Shown: in pieces, positions 20,721 to 29,081 of the stretch | How the letters are laid out: each line of letters starts with the position of its first letter | Numbering within the stretch: position 1 is the stretch's first letter | Assembly: GCA_040719455.1 (NCBI GenBank) | Contig: JBFDTN010000001.1 | Coordinates: 1,054,001 to 1,118,000 of the forward strand | Length of the DNA stretch: 64,000 nucleotides | Origin: Streptococcus pneumoniae | GTDB taxonomy: Bacteria > Bacillota > Bacilli > Lactobacillales > Streptococcaceae | Direction: 5' to 3' | Notes under the pieces: model-generated | Seen by the model: the letters and a program-made list of their open reading frames with translations, nothing else | Database searches by the model: none | Told to the model about the DNA's origin: nothing | Translations under genes and position numbers: made by a program

Positions 20721-20757
20721 ATACACCTTTCTATATCTTCATTCTCATAAAAGAAAA

Positions 20758-20782
20758 AGGCTGGAACAATCGTCCCTAGCCT
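20758..20782 (-). terminator. Terminator after the rhodanese gene
   Basis: The minus strand forms a stem between AGGCTAGGGAC and GTTCCAGCCT with a GATT loop, followed by a T-run. It ends the yqgQ-rhodanese transcript. Confidence 0.7.
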
Positions 20783-20808
20783 ATGATCTTTTTCTCATTT
20801 CTTCATTC

Positions 20809-21186
20809 TCAGCTCTTTTTCACCTTGCCATCCCAGCTATCTAAGCCGTAAGAAAGGATATAAATCTCTTTGTATCCTGCTTTTTTAAGAGCAAGAGCTG
20901 CATTCATAACACGTTGACCACGGCTATTTTCATATAGAAGAACTGGTTTGTCCTTGCGTAGTGCGTTCATGCTAAGTTTGAATTGGGAAGAAGGGATATT
21001 CCTAGCTCCCAAAATGTGTTTGACTTGAAATTCTGACGCGTCTCTGACATCAATCAACTGCCCTGTACGAATCAGACTCGCAAAAGTCTCATTGCCTACG
21101 ACCTGCGCCGCCTTTCTCACACGAAAATAATTAAAGGTCATCCATGCTACAACTCCCACTAAAATAGCTAGTAAAATCCAATTCAT
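20809..21186 (-). CDS. Membrane-anchored rhodanese-like protein without catalytic Cys
   Basis: A 125-residue protein with one N-terminal membrane segment (MNWILLAILVGVVAWMTFNYF) and a rhodanese fold. The fold signatures LIDVRDASEFQVKHILGARNIP and LKKAGYKEIYILSYGLDSW are clear. The active-site loop reads LLYENSRGQR where active enzymes have a Cys (typically YCxSGxR). A sulfurtransferase reaction is therefore unlikely; a binding or regulatory role is more plausible. It overlaps yqgQ by 4 nt (ATGA). Confidence 0.88.
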   Translation of the reverse strand: MNWILLAILVGVVAWMTFNYFRVRKAAQVVGNETFASLIRTGQLIDVRDASEFQVKHILGARNIPSSQFKLSMNALRKDKPVLLYENSRGQRVMNAALALKKAGYKEIYILSYGLDSWDGKVKKS

Positions 21187-21407
21187 CGCTTTTTGACTCC
21201 TTTTTTCTCTTCATACTCTAGCTCTAGTCGATGTTCCCTGCGCAAGATCAACTCTGCCTCTAAATAGGTCAATTTATCGACCAAGCCAGCATCATAGATC
21301 CGCTCTAGCTCAATCTTCATCATTTCAATATCATACAAGCGTTTGCCCATATAGATAATCAAGCCAAAGCCTTTTAGGAATTGTTGCACATCGTAGAGTG
21401 TTTTCAT
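21183..21407 (-). CDS. yqgQ: YqgQ-like small protein
   Basis: A 74-residue protein starting MKTLYDVQQFLKGFGLIIYMG, which matches the YqgQ (DUF910) family of firmicutes. It is helical and charged (LRREHRLELEYEEKKG). YqgQ is often encoded near glucokinase; here it pairs with the rhodanese-like gene. I reject the longer frame upstream because a promoter lies there. The -10 is only 7 nt before the ATG and no ribosome site is present, so the mRNA should be leaderless. Confidence 0.85.
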   Translation of the reverse strand: MKTLYDVQQFLKGFGLIIYMGKRLYDIEMMKIELERIYDAGLVDKLTYLEAELILRREHRLELEYEEKKGVKKR

Positions 21408-21414
21408 GGATTTT

Positions 21415-21443
21415 ATTCTATCAAATTTTGAATGTGATTTCAA
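21415..21443 (-). promoter_or_regulatory. Promoter of a leaderless yqgQ mRNA
   Basis: TTGAAA at 21438-21443 and TAGAAT at 21415-21420 are separated by 17 nt. The expected start of transcription falls at or next to the A of the yqgQ ATG at 21407. Confidence 0.7.
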
Positions 21444-21463
21444 GAGCAGAACGACCAGATAAA

Positions 21464-21489
21464 AAGGCTGAGCTTCTTGCTCAACCTTT
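21464..21489 (-). terminator. Terminator after dpr
   Basis: The minus strand forms AAAGGTTGAGC / AGCTCAGCCTTTTT with a short loop and a T-run, 14 nt after the dpr stop. Confidence 0.8.
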
Positions 21490-21502
21490 CTACACATGAT
21501 TT

Positions 21503-22024
21503 TTACAAACCAGGTGCTTGTCCTAGCTCTGCGGCAATCATCCAGATATGTTTTTCAATCTCACCTTTAGCATCGCTAAAGATACCGTTAGTCACATCGT
21601 CACCTTCTTCATCTGTCGCATCTAATCCTTCTTGGAAAAGGCTAACCAGATAGCAGAAAATTGAAAGGACACGCGTCAAGTTTTCTTCCATCGTATGCTC
21701 AAAGCTACCGACTTCTTCTTCAATCTTGCTGTGTTTGATAAATTCACTTAAGGTTGAATAAGGGGCTCCACCAAGTGTAATCAAGCGTTCGCTGATTTCA
21801 TCCAAGTGTTCATTCAAGGAATCCATATATTCATCCATTTTAGGATGCCATACAAGAAAACCCTGTCCACGCATATACCAGTGAACTTGGTGAAGAGCGA
21901 TACGAGCTGTGTAAAGATCGGCTACGGCTTGGTTCAAGACTGCCTTAGTTTGAGGAAGTTTGTCAGCTACGGTTTTTGAAAATGTTGCCACATCTGCTGC
22001 TGGGGCTTGTTTTGTTGTGTTCAT
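21503..22024 (-). CDS. dpr: Dps-like peroxide resistance protein Dpr
   Basis: A 173-residue Dps-family ferroxidase. Twelve subunits form a shell that stores iron and suppresses Fenton chemistry, which is vital in catalase-negative streptococci. The ferroxidase residues lie in [11 protein letters not shown], then [31 protein letters not shown] lies before the ATG. The promoter overlaps a near-consensus PerR box, which fits peroxide induction. Confidence 0.96.
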   Translation of the reverse strand: MNTTKQAPAADVATFSKTVADKLPQTKAVLNQAVADLYTARIALHQVHWYMRGQGFLVWHPKMDEYMDSLNEHLDEISERLITLGGAPYSTLSEFIKHSKIEEEVGSFEHTMEENLTRVLSIFCYLVSLFQEGLDATDEEGDDVTNGIFSDAKGEIEKHIWMIAAELGQAPGL

Positions 22025-22054
22025 AAAAAATACCTCTTTTCTTTTTGTACCTTA

Positions 22055-22083
22055 ATTATAATCTTTCTAAATAAGAAAAGCAA
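22055..22083 (-). promoter_or_regulatory. dpr promoter with PerR box
   Basis: TTGCTT at 22078-22083 and TATAAT at 22055-22060 are 17 nt apart. The minus strand at 22056-22070 reads TTAGAAAGATTATAA, which matches the Per-box consensus TTANAATNATTNTAA at all but one defined position and overlaps the -10. PerR bound here would repress dpr until peroxide oxidises it. Confidence 0.75.
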
Positions 22084-22130
22084 GGGATTTCCCTTAAATG
22101 AGAAAAGTTGCAATTTTTCAGAATTCTTTT

Positions 22131-22138
22131 TACGAATG
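22131..22138 (+). promoter_or_regulatory. Cin-box of the prepilin peptidase gene
   Basis: The plus strand reads TTTTTACGAATG, which matches the ComX -10 motif TACGAATA at seven of eight positions and has the usual upstream T-run. It ends 7 nt before the ATG at 22146, so the mRNA would have almost no leader, and no ribosome binding site is seen. Confidence 0.75.
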
Positions 22139-22145
22139 AATAAGT

Positions 22146-22814
22146 ATGATTCATTTATATTTCTTTGTGGTGGGCAGTATTGCTGCTTCCTTTTTAGGGG
22201 TGGTCATCGATCGCTTTCCTGAACAGTCAATTTGCTTTCCTGCAAGCCATTGTGATGCTTGTAAAAAACAGCTCAAAGCAAGAGACTTAGTACCAATCTT
22301 CTCTCAAGTTTTCAATCGTTTTCACTGTCGTTTCTGTGGTCAAGCTATTCCAATTTGGTATGCAGTCTTTGAATGCCTGGGTGGTTTTCTTACTCTCGCT
22401 GCGTCATATGGCATTCTCTCCATCTCTGAAGTCATTCTTCTATTTATGAGTTTGACTCTCAGTATCTATGATAGCAAGCACCAAGAATATCCTTTGCTAG
22501 TCTGGCTCTTCTTTCAACTTCCTCTTTGGGTCATAGCTCCTTTCAATCTCTGGAGTCTTTTATTTCTCGTGATTAGCTGTTTAGCTCAAGTAATTCCGAT
22601 TGGGATTGGAGCAGGAGACTTTCTCTTTTTAGCTTCGGCAACGGCGATTTTCTCACTAACAGAGATTTTACTCATGCTACAAATCGCTTGTCTTCTGGGG
22701 CTTGCGACCTTTATCTTCCAAAAAAAGAAAGATAGGTTAGCCTTTATTCCCTATCTTTCCATTGGTGTATGGATCATTCTTATGATTAAGTTGCTACTGC
22801 TTAGCAGATACTGA
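22146..22814 (+). CDS. cclA: Competence prepilin peptidase (CclA/ComC type)
   Basis: A 222-residue membrane aspartic peptidase that trims and methylates type IV pilin-like ComG proteins of the DNA uptake pilus. It has the zinc-binding pair CDACKKQL and CRFCGQAIP, the first catalytic Asp in SIYDSKHQEYP, and the GxGD motif in IGAGDFLF. Several membrane helices make up the rest. It is the only plus-strand gene in this part of the window. It overlaps the convergent VanZ-like gene by 21 nt. Confidence 0.93.
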   Translation: MIHLYFFVVGSIAASFLGVVIDRFPEQSICFPASHCDACKKQLKARDLVPIFSQVFNRFHCRFCGQAIPIWYAVFECLGGFLTLAASYGILSISEVILLFMSLTLSIYDSKHQEYPLLVWLFFQLPLWVIAPFNLWSLLFLVISCLAQVIPIGIGAGDFLFLASATAIFSLTEILLMLQIACLLGLATFIFQKKKDRLAFIPYLSIGVWIILMIKLLLLSRY

Positions 22815-23333
22815 TCTTTTTCTCAGTTGACGATACGCCCAATAGGCTAGATAACCACCCAAGGTATTGGTCCAGAGATCATCGATTTCAAAAACCCGAT
22901 TGGCATCAAAGAAAATATCCAAGAAAACCTGTGTCAGCTCAATCCCTAAACTCATGAGAAAACTAAGCCAGATAATCCGCTTTTTATGTCTCAAAGACGG
23001 ATACAAGAAAAGGAGCTGAATGATCAAGGGAAACAGCAAAAAGACATTCATGATATTTTGCAAAATGACCTTGCCCAGCTGCCAAATGCTAGTGATTTCA
23101 CCCAAGCGAATGAAGGAATTAAAGGGGGTCAATAAGACAACCACGCGCCCAAAATGCTCAATTCCAGGCGTCTCGATACCATCTGATACCTGCGGTGTAA
23201 AGCACATGAGCACAAGGAGAAAGATATAGACGAGAGTCGCTCTTTGAACCCATCTTCTTGCCTCTTTCGTAACCTCCCCATTCTTAAACCATTTCCTCCA
23301 CATACTAGATCTGTGTTGCAAGAGCTTTTTCAC
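22794..23333 (-). CDS. VanZ-like membrane protein
   Basis: A 179-residue protein with four membrane segments and the VanZ signature ([14 protein letters not shown] near the middle, then [26 protein letters not shown]-like [17 protein letters not shown]). VanZ relatives alter teicoplanin sensitivity in some bacteria; the normal role is unknown. The first possible start is a GTG inside the end of rlmN; an ATG lies ten codons later. Neither has a strong ribosome site. Confidence 0.87.
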   Translation of the reverse strand: MKKLLQHRSSMWRKWFKNGEVTKEARRWVQRATLVYIFLLVLMCFTPQVSDGIETPGIEHFGRVVVLLTPFNSFIRLGEITSIWQLGKVILQNIMNVFLLFPLIIQLLFLYPSLRHKKRIIWLSFLMSLGIELTQVFLDIFFDANRVFEIDDLWTNTLGGYLAYWAYRQLRKRSVSAKQ

Positions 23334-24387
23334 GATCTTTCTTCATAGTATTCGAGCGCAACTGACCACAAGCAGCATCAATATCTGTTCCATGTTCCTG
23401 ACGAACCACACAATTTACCCCATGTTTTTTCAAAGTATCATAAAAGGCCATCACACGCTCTTTAGGACTGCGACTATATTGGTCATGCTCGGTCACAGGA
23501 TTGTAGGGAATGAGATTGACATAGGATAATTTCTTGATGTTTTTCAGCAGCTCAGCCAATTCCAAGGCCTGCTCGACATCATCATTGACCTCATTTAGCA
23601 TAATGTACTCAAAAGTTACCCTGCGATTGGTCGTTTCAATATAGTATTCAATGGCTGCAAATAATTTCTCAATCGGAAAGGCACGGTTGATTTTCATGAT
23701 GCTTGATCGCAGTTCATTATTGGGAGCATGAAGAGACACAGCCAAATTGACCTGCACTCCTTCACCTGCAAAATCGCGAATTTTATGGGCTAAACCAGAG
23801 GTAGATACGGTAATGTGCCGTGCTCCGATGGCTAATCCCTTGTCATCGTTCACTGTCCGTACAAAATTTAAGACATTGTCATAATTATCAAATGGCTCAC
23901 CAATCCCCATCACCACAATGTGGCTGACACGCTCATCTAACCCGCGCTCATCAAAATACTTTTGTACTAGCATAATCTGGGCAACAATTTCTCCATTGTT
24001 CAAATCCCGTTGCTTTTTAATCAAACCACTGGCACAGAAAGTACAGCCGATATTGCATCCCACTTGCGTTGTAACACAGACAGACAAACCGTAGTGCTGA
24101 CGCATAAGAACCGTTTCAATCAGCATACCATCTGGCAATTCAAAAAGGTATTTGACCGTCCCGTCTGCTGACTCTTGCACGATACGCTGCTTGAGTGGAT
24201 TTACGACAAATTGCTCTTCTAATGTAGCAATTAAATCTTTCGGTAAATTGGTCATTTCCGCAAAACTTTGGACACGCTTGCGGTAGAGCCATTCCCAAAT
24301 CTGGCTAACACGGAATTTCTTTTCTCCATGCGCTTCTGCCCATTCCTGCATGCCCTGACGAGTCAAACTATAAATTGATGGTTTCAT
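23305..24387 (-). CDS. rlmN: 23S rRNA/tRNA adenine-C2 methyltransferase RlmN
   Basis: A 360-residue radical SAM enzyme that methylates A2503 of 23S rRNA and A37 of some tRNAs. The cluster motif [11 protein letters not shown] holds the CX3CX2C triad. [15 protein letters not shown] and the C-terminal [12 protein letters not shown], with the methyl-carrying Cys, are present. It follows the yutD-like gene by 9 nt, with its AAGGAG inside that gene's end. Confidence 0.96.
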   Translation of the reverse strand: MKPSIYSLTRQGMQEWAEAHGEKKFRVSQIWEWLYRKRVQSFAEMTNLPKDLIATLEEQFVVNPLKQRIVQESADGTVKYLFELPDGMLIETVLMRQHYGLSVCVTTQVGCNIGCTFCASGLIKKQRDLNNGEIVAQIMLVQKYFDERGLDERVSHIVVMGIGEPFDNYDNVLNFVRTVNDDKGLAIGARHITVSTSGLAHKIRDFAGEGVQVNLAVSLHAPNNELRSSIMKINRAFPIEKLFAAIEYYIETTNRRVTFEYIMLNEVNDDVEQALELAELLKNIKKLSYVNLIPYNPVTEHDQYSRSPKERVMAFYDTLKKHGVNCVVRQEHGTDIDAACGQLRSNTMKKDREKALATQI

Positions 24388-24396
24388 GGTTTCTCC

Positions 24397-24927
24397 TTAT
24401 TTTGAACGAATGACAAAATGACGATTGCGGGTTTGTTCTCTGCTCTCAGAACGACGCTCGCGCGCTTTTTTCTTCGGCTCTGGCATCTCTGTTTTCTTTG
24501 CTTGGCGTTTTTTCCGTTTAAAGCCTTGTTTTTGCTCTGGTTCACGCTTCTTGCGTGTCTTTTTATCAAATGACGCTTTCTTTGGCTCTACATTTTCCAA
24601 TACAAAATAGGCACAGCCATAGTTGCAATACTCTAGCAGATAATCTTCTAAACGACTGATTTTCGCTGAATTCTCAACAGAGCGCTCATCCTTATAAAAT
24701 CCCCTTAAGCGCAGCTGCTCATTTCCCCAATCTCCAACCAAATAATCATATTTGGTCAAAATCTCTGAAAAACGTTGGTTAAAAGCCGTCACATCAAAGC
24801 CGTCTTTCTGATTTTCAACCATTTCAAACTCCAACTGATCTGCTACAATCTTGGTGCCAATCTGCCGGAATTCTGGTCCTGGAAATTTATTGTAATTGTA
24901 TAATTCTGGTGCAATCTCTTTACGCAT
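24397..24927 (-). CDS. yutD: YutD-family protein with basic tail
   Basis: A 176-residue protein. Residues 1-110 match the YutD (DUF1027) family (YNYNKFPGPEF, VTAFNQRFSEILTKYDYLVGDWGNEQLRLRGFY, YLLEYCNYGCAYFVLEN). The remaining 65 residues are strongly basic (KKTRKKREPEQKQG and similar), suggesting RNA contact. The function is unknown. It is co-transcribed with rlmN. Confidence 0.87.
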   Translation of the reverse strand: MRKEIAPELYNYNKFPGPEFRQIGTKIVADQLEFEMVENQKDGFDVTAFNQRFSEILTKYDYLVGDWGNEQLRLRGFYKDERSVENSAKISRLEDYLLEYCNYGCAYFVLENVEPKKASFDKKTRKKREPEQKQGFKRKKRQAKKTEMPEPKKKARERRSESREQTRNRHFVIRSK

Positions 24928-25044
24928 AATCTTCCTTTATCATTTCTTTACTCGTATCTCTTCTATTTTACCACAAAAGCCTTTGCTTAGGCAGCATTTC
25001 CCAAAGAAAACTAGCTTTCTGAAAAAAGTCAGACGATTTAACCT

Positions 25045-25070
25045 AAAAAACACAGCTACTAGCTGCGTTT
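25045..25070 (-). terminator. Terminator after sepM
   Basis: The minus strand forms AAACGCAGCTA / TAGCTGTGTTTTTT, starting 8 nt after the sepM stop codon, with a good T-run. Confidence 0.8.
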
Positions 25071-25077
25071 CACTCTA

Positions 25078-26127
25078 TTATTGATCACTCTTTTTGAGGT
25101 AATCAATGGCTTCCTGCAAAGTTTTCACAGGAACAATCTTCATGTCAGTCCCAATCTCTTTGGCAGCTTCTTTTGCCACCTCATAGTTGGTTTTTGCATT
25201 TGGATTCGCCTTTTTCTCTTCATCTGTTACAGGATTGTCCGGCGCAAAGAAAATACTTGCTCCTTTTTGGGCAGCAGCAACGACCTTCTTATCAATCCCA
25301 CCGATGTCTCCGACATGACCATCCTTATCAATCGTCCCTGTTCCTGCAATATTTCGCCCAGCACGTAATTCTGGGTCCGCTAATTGCGTATAAATCGCTA
25401 AGCTAAACATCAATCCTGCACTAGGGCCGCCAATACCTGCGGTTGAAAATACAATCGGAACACTGCTTGTCGCCTCTGTTCGGTCAATCAGGCTAATACC
25501 GATTCCGTTTTTACCATTTTCTAGCTTGATAATCTTACCTTCTGCTGACTTGACTTGTCCATCTTCTTCATAGGTTACCTTGACCTTATCACCGATTTTT
25601 TGAGAACCAACATAGTCAATCAATTCTTTTGAGCTTTGAAAGGTCTTATCATTGACACCTGTCACGGTATCTGCGATATTTAAAATGCCTTTAAAGGTCG
25701 AATCTTTGGCGACTTGCAAGACATAGACTCCTAAATACTTCATCTCGATTTCCTTGCCTGCCAGTTTAAGACCTTGGTATTTAGCCATATTTTGGGAAGT
25801 TTCCATGTAAAATTGATTGATTCGCAGAAATTCTCGGTCTGAAGAGCCTCCTGTCACTTCCTCTGCTGTATGAATATCCGTAAACGGTGTCAACCAAGCA
25901 TAAACCAAATGTGCGAAGGTCGCATGCTGAATGCCCACCGTCACAAAGTTATAAGAGCCTGCCGCTGTATCTTCTTTATCATCCACTTTGAGGACTTCTC
26001 GAATATCCTCTGCTCCCCCTGGTACCTCAATATAGTAAGGCAAAGGCACGATAAACGCTAAAACAAAGCATAAAAATCCTATTAGAGCTACAATGAGCCA
26101 TTTACGGCTCGTTTTTTTCCTGTTCAT
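25078..26127 (-). CDS. sepM: SepM-like PDZ and Lon-type membrane protease
   Basis: A 349-residue protein with one N-terminal membrane segment (WLIVALIGFLCFVLAFIVPLPYY), a central PDZ domain (about residues 125-215) and a C-terminal Lon (S16) protease domain. The catalytic Ser lies in GIGGPSAGLMFS and the Lys in IGGIDKKVVAAA. In S. mutans SepM trims the competence peptide CSP outside the cell; the substrate here is unknown. It overlaps coaD by 26 nt. Confidence 0.93.
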   Translation of the reverse strand: MNRKKTSRKWLIVALIGFLCFVLAFIVPLPYYIEVPGGAEDIREVLKVDDKEDTAAGSYNFVTVGIQHATFAHLVYAWLTPFTDIHTAEEVTGGSSDREFLRINQFYMETSQNMAKYQGLKLAGKEIEMKYLGVYVLQVAKDSTFKGILNIADTVTGVNDKTFQSSKELIDYVGSQKIGDKVKVTYEEDGQVKSAEGKIIKLENGKNGIGISLIDRTEATSSVPIVFSTAGIGGPSAGLMFSLAIYTQLADPELRAGRNIAGTGTIDKDGHVGDIGGIDKKVVAAAQKGASIFFAPDNPVTDEEKKANPNAKTNYEVAKEAAKEIGTDMKIVPVKTLQEAIDYLKKSDQ

Positions 26128-26599
26128 TTACTAACTCCTTTACAACGCTTTTGGGCACATAAGCCGATATATCTTGACCAAAAGCGATTAATTCACGCAC
26201 ACGAGAAGACGATAGATAGCGGACTTGGGGCGAGGGCACTAGAAAAATCGTGTCTACATCCCTTGCCAATTCTCGATTAAAAAAGGCTAATTCTTGCTCG
26301 TATTCCAAATCCTGCCCATTTCGCAAACCTCTGACAAAACTGGTGACCTTTAACCTTTCAGCCACAGCAACAGCCACTTCATCCTGAGACACTACCACAG
26401 AGACATTCTCCAGATGAGACAGAGCTTTCTTGACCATCTTTTCTCGACTCTCTATCTTGAACAAACCTGTCTTTGCTGGATTGTAAAAAATGCCGACATA
26501 CAAAATATCAAACAAGCGACTGGCACGCTCAATGAGCTCCACATGCCCATTTGTAATCGGATCAAATGATCCTGTAAATAATCCAATCTTATCGTGCAT
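26102..26599 (-). CDS. coaD: Phosphopantetheine adenylyltransferase
   Basis: A 165-residue nucleotidyltransferase for the penultimate step of coenzyme A synthesis. The signatures FTGSFDPITNGHVELIERA (HxGH-like), VRGLRNGQDLEYE and YLSSSRVRELIAFG are intact. It overlaps rsmD by 11 nt and sepM by 26 nt in one operon. Confidence 0.96.
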   Translation of the reverse strand: MHDKIGLFTGSFDPITNGHVELIERASRLFDILYVGIFYNPAKTGLFKIESREKMVKKALSHLENVSVVVSQDEVAVAVAERLKVTSFVRGLRNGQDLEYEQELAFFNRELARDVDTIFLVPSPQVRYLSSSRVRELIAFGQDISAYVPKSVVKELVNEQEKNEP

Positions 26600-27128
26600 A
26601 GACCGTCACCTTTGAAATCCCATAGACTTTTTGCTTCCAAATGTGAAAACCAGAAATTTCTTCTGGTAACTCCACAGCCTTATCCGTTTCACACACCAGT
26701 AAAGCATCTTCTGACAGAAGATGACGCGTAGCTAATGCTTCTACATCTGACAATATCGTCTCTTTAGCATAGGGTGGATCTAAGAAAACCAAATCAAACG
26801 GACCAGCTATCTGGAGAAGTGCCTTTCCTGCTTCCATTTTTAAAAGCTGAAATTTCTCTGCTTCCTTAGTCATCGTGATATTTTGCTGAATAATGGCTTG
26901 AGCTCTGCGCTCTTTCTCTACCAATACAGCCTCTAGCATTCCGCGAGAAATAGCCTCAATCGCTAATCCCCCACTTCCTGCATACAAATCCAAGACACGT
27001 CCCCCCTCAAAATAAGGACCAATCATGTTAAAAATAGCCCCCTTGACCTTATCAGTCGTCGGTCGCGTCGTCTTTCCATCTAACGTTTTTAAGGGGCGTC
27101 CCCCATACATACCTGCAACAACTCTCAT
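26589..27128 (-). CDS. rsmD: 16S rRNA guanine-966 N2-methyltransferase
   Basis: A 179-residue SAM-dependent methyltransferase. The SAM motif VLDLYAGSGGLAIEAISRG, the catalytic LDPPYAKE and the N-terminal VVAGMYGGRPL and TRPTTDKVKGAIFN match RsmD. It is the first gene of the rsmD-coaD-sepM operon. A TATAAT element lies 7 nt before the ATG region (minus strand, near 27135-27140). Confidence 0.95.
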   Translation of the reverse strand: MRVVAGMYGGRPLKTLDGKTTRPTTDKVKGAIFNMIGPYFEGGRVLDLYAGSGGLAIEAISRGMLEAVLVEKERRAQAIIQQNITMTKEAEKFQLLKMEAGKALLQIAGPFDLVFLDPPYAKETILSDVEALATRHLLSEDALLVCETDKAVELPEEISGFHIWKQKVYGISKVTVYAR

Positions 27129-27189
27129 AAGCTCTATTATAGCAAAATTTTGGCTATTCGTATTCTATAAAATGACAAAAATACCAAAA

Positions 27190-27214
27190 AGAGTTAGGCA
27201 AATGCCCAACTCTT
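27190..27214 (-). terminator. Terminator after asnA
   Basis: The minus strand forms AGAGTTGGGCA / TGCCTAACTCTTTTT with a 2-nt loop and T-run directly after the asnA stop. Confidence 0.8.
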
Positions 27215-27217
27215 CTC

Positions 27218-28210
27218 CTATAAAATATTTTTAAACTGATCACGAACCTGCTTAGGCCAGACACTCGATTGTACTTCACCAATATGCTTCTTACGGAGTA
27301 AGAACATAACTAAGCGAGACTGCCCAATACCGCCCCCAATCGTCAGTGGGAAAAGACCATTTAACAAAGCGCGGTGCCATTCATAGTCCAATCGATCCTC
27401 ATCTCCCGTGATTGCCACCTGACGTTTCAGTGCCTCTTCATCTACACGAATTCCCATGGAAGACAGCTCAAAAGCAGCGCCTAATTGCTCATTCCAGACT
27501 AAAATATCCCCATTTAAGCCCTTGTATCCATTTTCAGAAAGGGTAGTCCAGTCATCATAGTCTGGCGCTCTGCCATCATGTGGTTTGCCATCAGCCAATT
27601 CGCCTCCAATTCCGATAAGAAAAACAGCTCCATATTCTTTTGCCACTGCCGTCTCACGTTCTTTCGGAGTCAGATCAGGATATTTTTCCACTAATTCCTC
27701 TGTATGAACAAACGTAATTTTTTTAGGCAAGACCGCCTCAATATCAAATCGAGCTTCCACAGCTAGCTCCGTCAAGCGAATCGCCTTGTAAATTTTTTCA
27801 ACGGTTTCTTTGAGATAGGCTACATTACGCTGTCCATCTGGAATCACCTTTTCCCAATCCCATTGATCCACATAAATAGAGTGAATCTCATCAAGTGAAT
27901 CCTCATCTGGACGAAGGGCTTTCATGTGGACAAAAAGTCCCTCTCCTTCGTTGAATCCAAAGCGTGCCAAGGTATGGCGTTTCCATTTGGCTAGCGAGTG
28001 CACCACCTCATACTCAGCGTCCGGAATCTCCTTGACATGCACCGATACTGCATTTTCCACACCAGAGAGATTATCCTGCATCCCATCGCCAACCCGACTC
28101 AAAATCGGTCCTTGCACTTCTACAATCTCCAACTTATCAATCAAATACTGGGTAAAGGTATTTTTGACAAAGGAAATTTCTTGCTGCTGATGAATGAAAC
28201 TTTTTTTCAT
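27218..28210 (-). CDS. asnA: Aspartate-ammonia ligase (asparagine synthetase A)
   Basis: A 330-residue ATP-dependent enzyme that makes asparagine from aspartate and ammonia. The class II synthetase-like fold is recognisable from [38 protein letters not shown] and [16 protein letters not shown]. Length is normal. AAGGGAG lies before the ATG. Its long leader contains a MITE-like element, unusual for this gene. Confidence 0.96.
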   Translation of the reverse strand: MKKSFIHQQQEISFVKNTFTQYLIDKLEIVEVQGPILSRVGDGMQDNLSGVENAVSVHVKEIPDAEYEVVHSLAKWKRHTLARFGFNEGEGLFVHMKALRPDEDSLDEIHSIYVDQWDWEKVIPDGQRNVAYLKETVEKIYKAIRLTELAVEARFDIEAVLPKKITFVHTEELVEKYPDLTPKERETAVAKEYGAVFLIGIGGELADGKPHDGRAPDYDDWTTLSENGYKGLNGDILVWNEQLGAAFELSSMGIRVDEEALKRQVAITGDEDRLDYEWHRALLNGLFPLTIGGGIGQSRLVMFLLRKKHIGEVQSSVWPKQVRDQFKNIL

Positions 28211-28260
28211 ATGCTTTCTCCCTTTTCAAACAGAATAGGATACATCCCACTCTAAGATTA

Positions 28261-28423
28261 TATAGTTGTTTAATTTTGATTTAGTACTAGGCAACAAATC
28301 GCAGGCATAACTGGGGTTAACTGAGGATTATGGCATAATCCTTATTTCCAACCTCCAACAGTCCACTGGACTGTTGGAGCAAGACGAGGTAACGACGTAA
28401 TAAATAAAAACTAAATGACTATA
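28261..28423. repeat. MITE-like element in the asnA leader, 163 bp
   Basis: The element begins TATAGTTGTTTAATTTTGAT and ends with the near inverse (AATAAAAACTAAATGACTATA), giving imperfect terminal inverted repeats of about 26 bp with TA at both ends. Inside are two perfect hairpins: 9-bp arms at 28324-28332 and 28334-28342, and 13-bp arms at 28353-28365 and 28367-28379. It codes for nothing. Related copies lie at 48352-48416 and, as one end, at 42396-42415. Confidence 0.75.
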
Positions 28424-28437
28424 ATAGGGCTATTATA
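28420..28437 (-). promoter_or_regulatory. asnA promoter -10 inside an 18-bp palindrome
   Basis: The minus strand has TGGTATAAT at 28432-28440, an extended -10 upstream of asnA and outside the repeat. Positions 28420-28437 form TATAATAG-GG-CTATTATA, a palindrome that includes this -10. It could be an operator or a chance product of the repeat boundary. Confidence 0.5.
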
Positions 28438-28511
28438 CCACTTCTTTTACTCAAAAGAAAAGAATTTCCTTCAATTTTTGGAATTTTTTTACAATTTACG
28501 AATGCAAGCAA

Positions 28512-28535
28512 AAAAGATGGGACTTCCCATCTTTT
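28512..28535 (-). terminator. Terminator after greA
   Basis: A perfect stem AAAAGATGGGA / TCCCATCTTTT with an AG loop, and a T-run on the minus strand, touching the greA stop codon. Confidence 0.85.
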
Positions 28536-29016
28536 AAACTGTTTTTTCAACTTTCAAGATTTTCACATCATAGCTACCAACAGGGGTGACAATCGTTGCG
28601 GTATCTCCTGTCTTTTTACCAATCAAGGCATGACCGATTGGGCTTTCGTTGGACACTTTATTGGCAAATGCATCCGCACCTGCTGCACCAACGATATGAT
28701 AGATTTCTTCTTCGCTTTCTCCAATTTCTTGAAGGGTAACTGTTTTTCCAATCGCAACTTCATCTTGAGCCACAGAATCGCTATCCACAATCTCTGCATA
28801 ACGAATCTTAGTCTCCAAACTTGAAATTTGTCCTTCCACAAAAGCTTGCTCATCTTTGGCTGCTTCGTACTCACTATTTTCAGACAAGTCTCCGTAAGAA
28901 CGCGCAATCTTAATCCGCTCGACGACTTCAGGACGGCGAACGAGTTTCAGCTCTTCTAATTCTTTTTCTAGTTTTTCTTTTTCCGCAAGGGTCATTGAAT
29001 AGGTTTTTTCTGCCAT
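28534..29016 (-). CDS. greA: Transcription elongation factor GreA
   Basis: A 160-residue factor that stimulates RNA cleavage by backtracked RNA polymerase. It has the N-terminal coiled coil ([35 protein letters not shown]) with the acidic tip and the C-terminal FKBP-like domain ([16 protein letters not shown]). I start at MAEKTYS, the usual family start, rather than two codons earlier. A strong hairpin from mltG lies just upstream and no clear own promoter is seen, so it may depend on read-through. Confidence 0.96.
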   Translation of the reverse strand: MAEKTYSMTLAEKEKLEKELEELKLVRRPEVVERIKIARSYGDLSENSEYEAAKDEQAFVEGQISSLETKIRYAEIVDSDSVAQDEVAIGKTVTLQEIGESEEEIYHIVGAAGADAFANKVSNESPIGHALIGKKTGDTATIVTPVGSYDVKILKVEKTV

Positions 29017-29056
29017 GTTCATTCTTCTTTCTTTTTTGTTCTTTTAAAAACAAAGG

Positions 29057-29073
29057 CTGGGACAAAGTCCCAG
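29057..29073 (-). terminator. Terminator between mltG and greA
   Basis: A perfect 7-bp stem CTGGGAC / GTCCCAG with an AAA loop (on the plus strand) in a T-rich setting. It lies 9 nt after the mltG stop and may attenuate read-through into greA. Confidence 0.75.
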
Positions 29074-29081
29074 TTTGTTTC

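Noticed and set aside
27155-27162. A TACGAATA (cin-box) on the minus strand before rsmD
   Set aside because: An 8-mer is expected about twice by chance in this window on both strands. It lacks the T-run, and a better TATAAT lies between it and the gene. rsmD, coaD and sepM are not known late competence genes.
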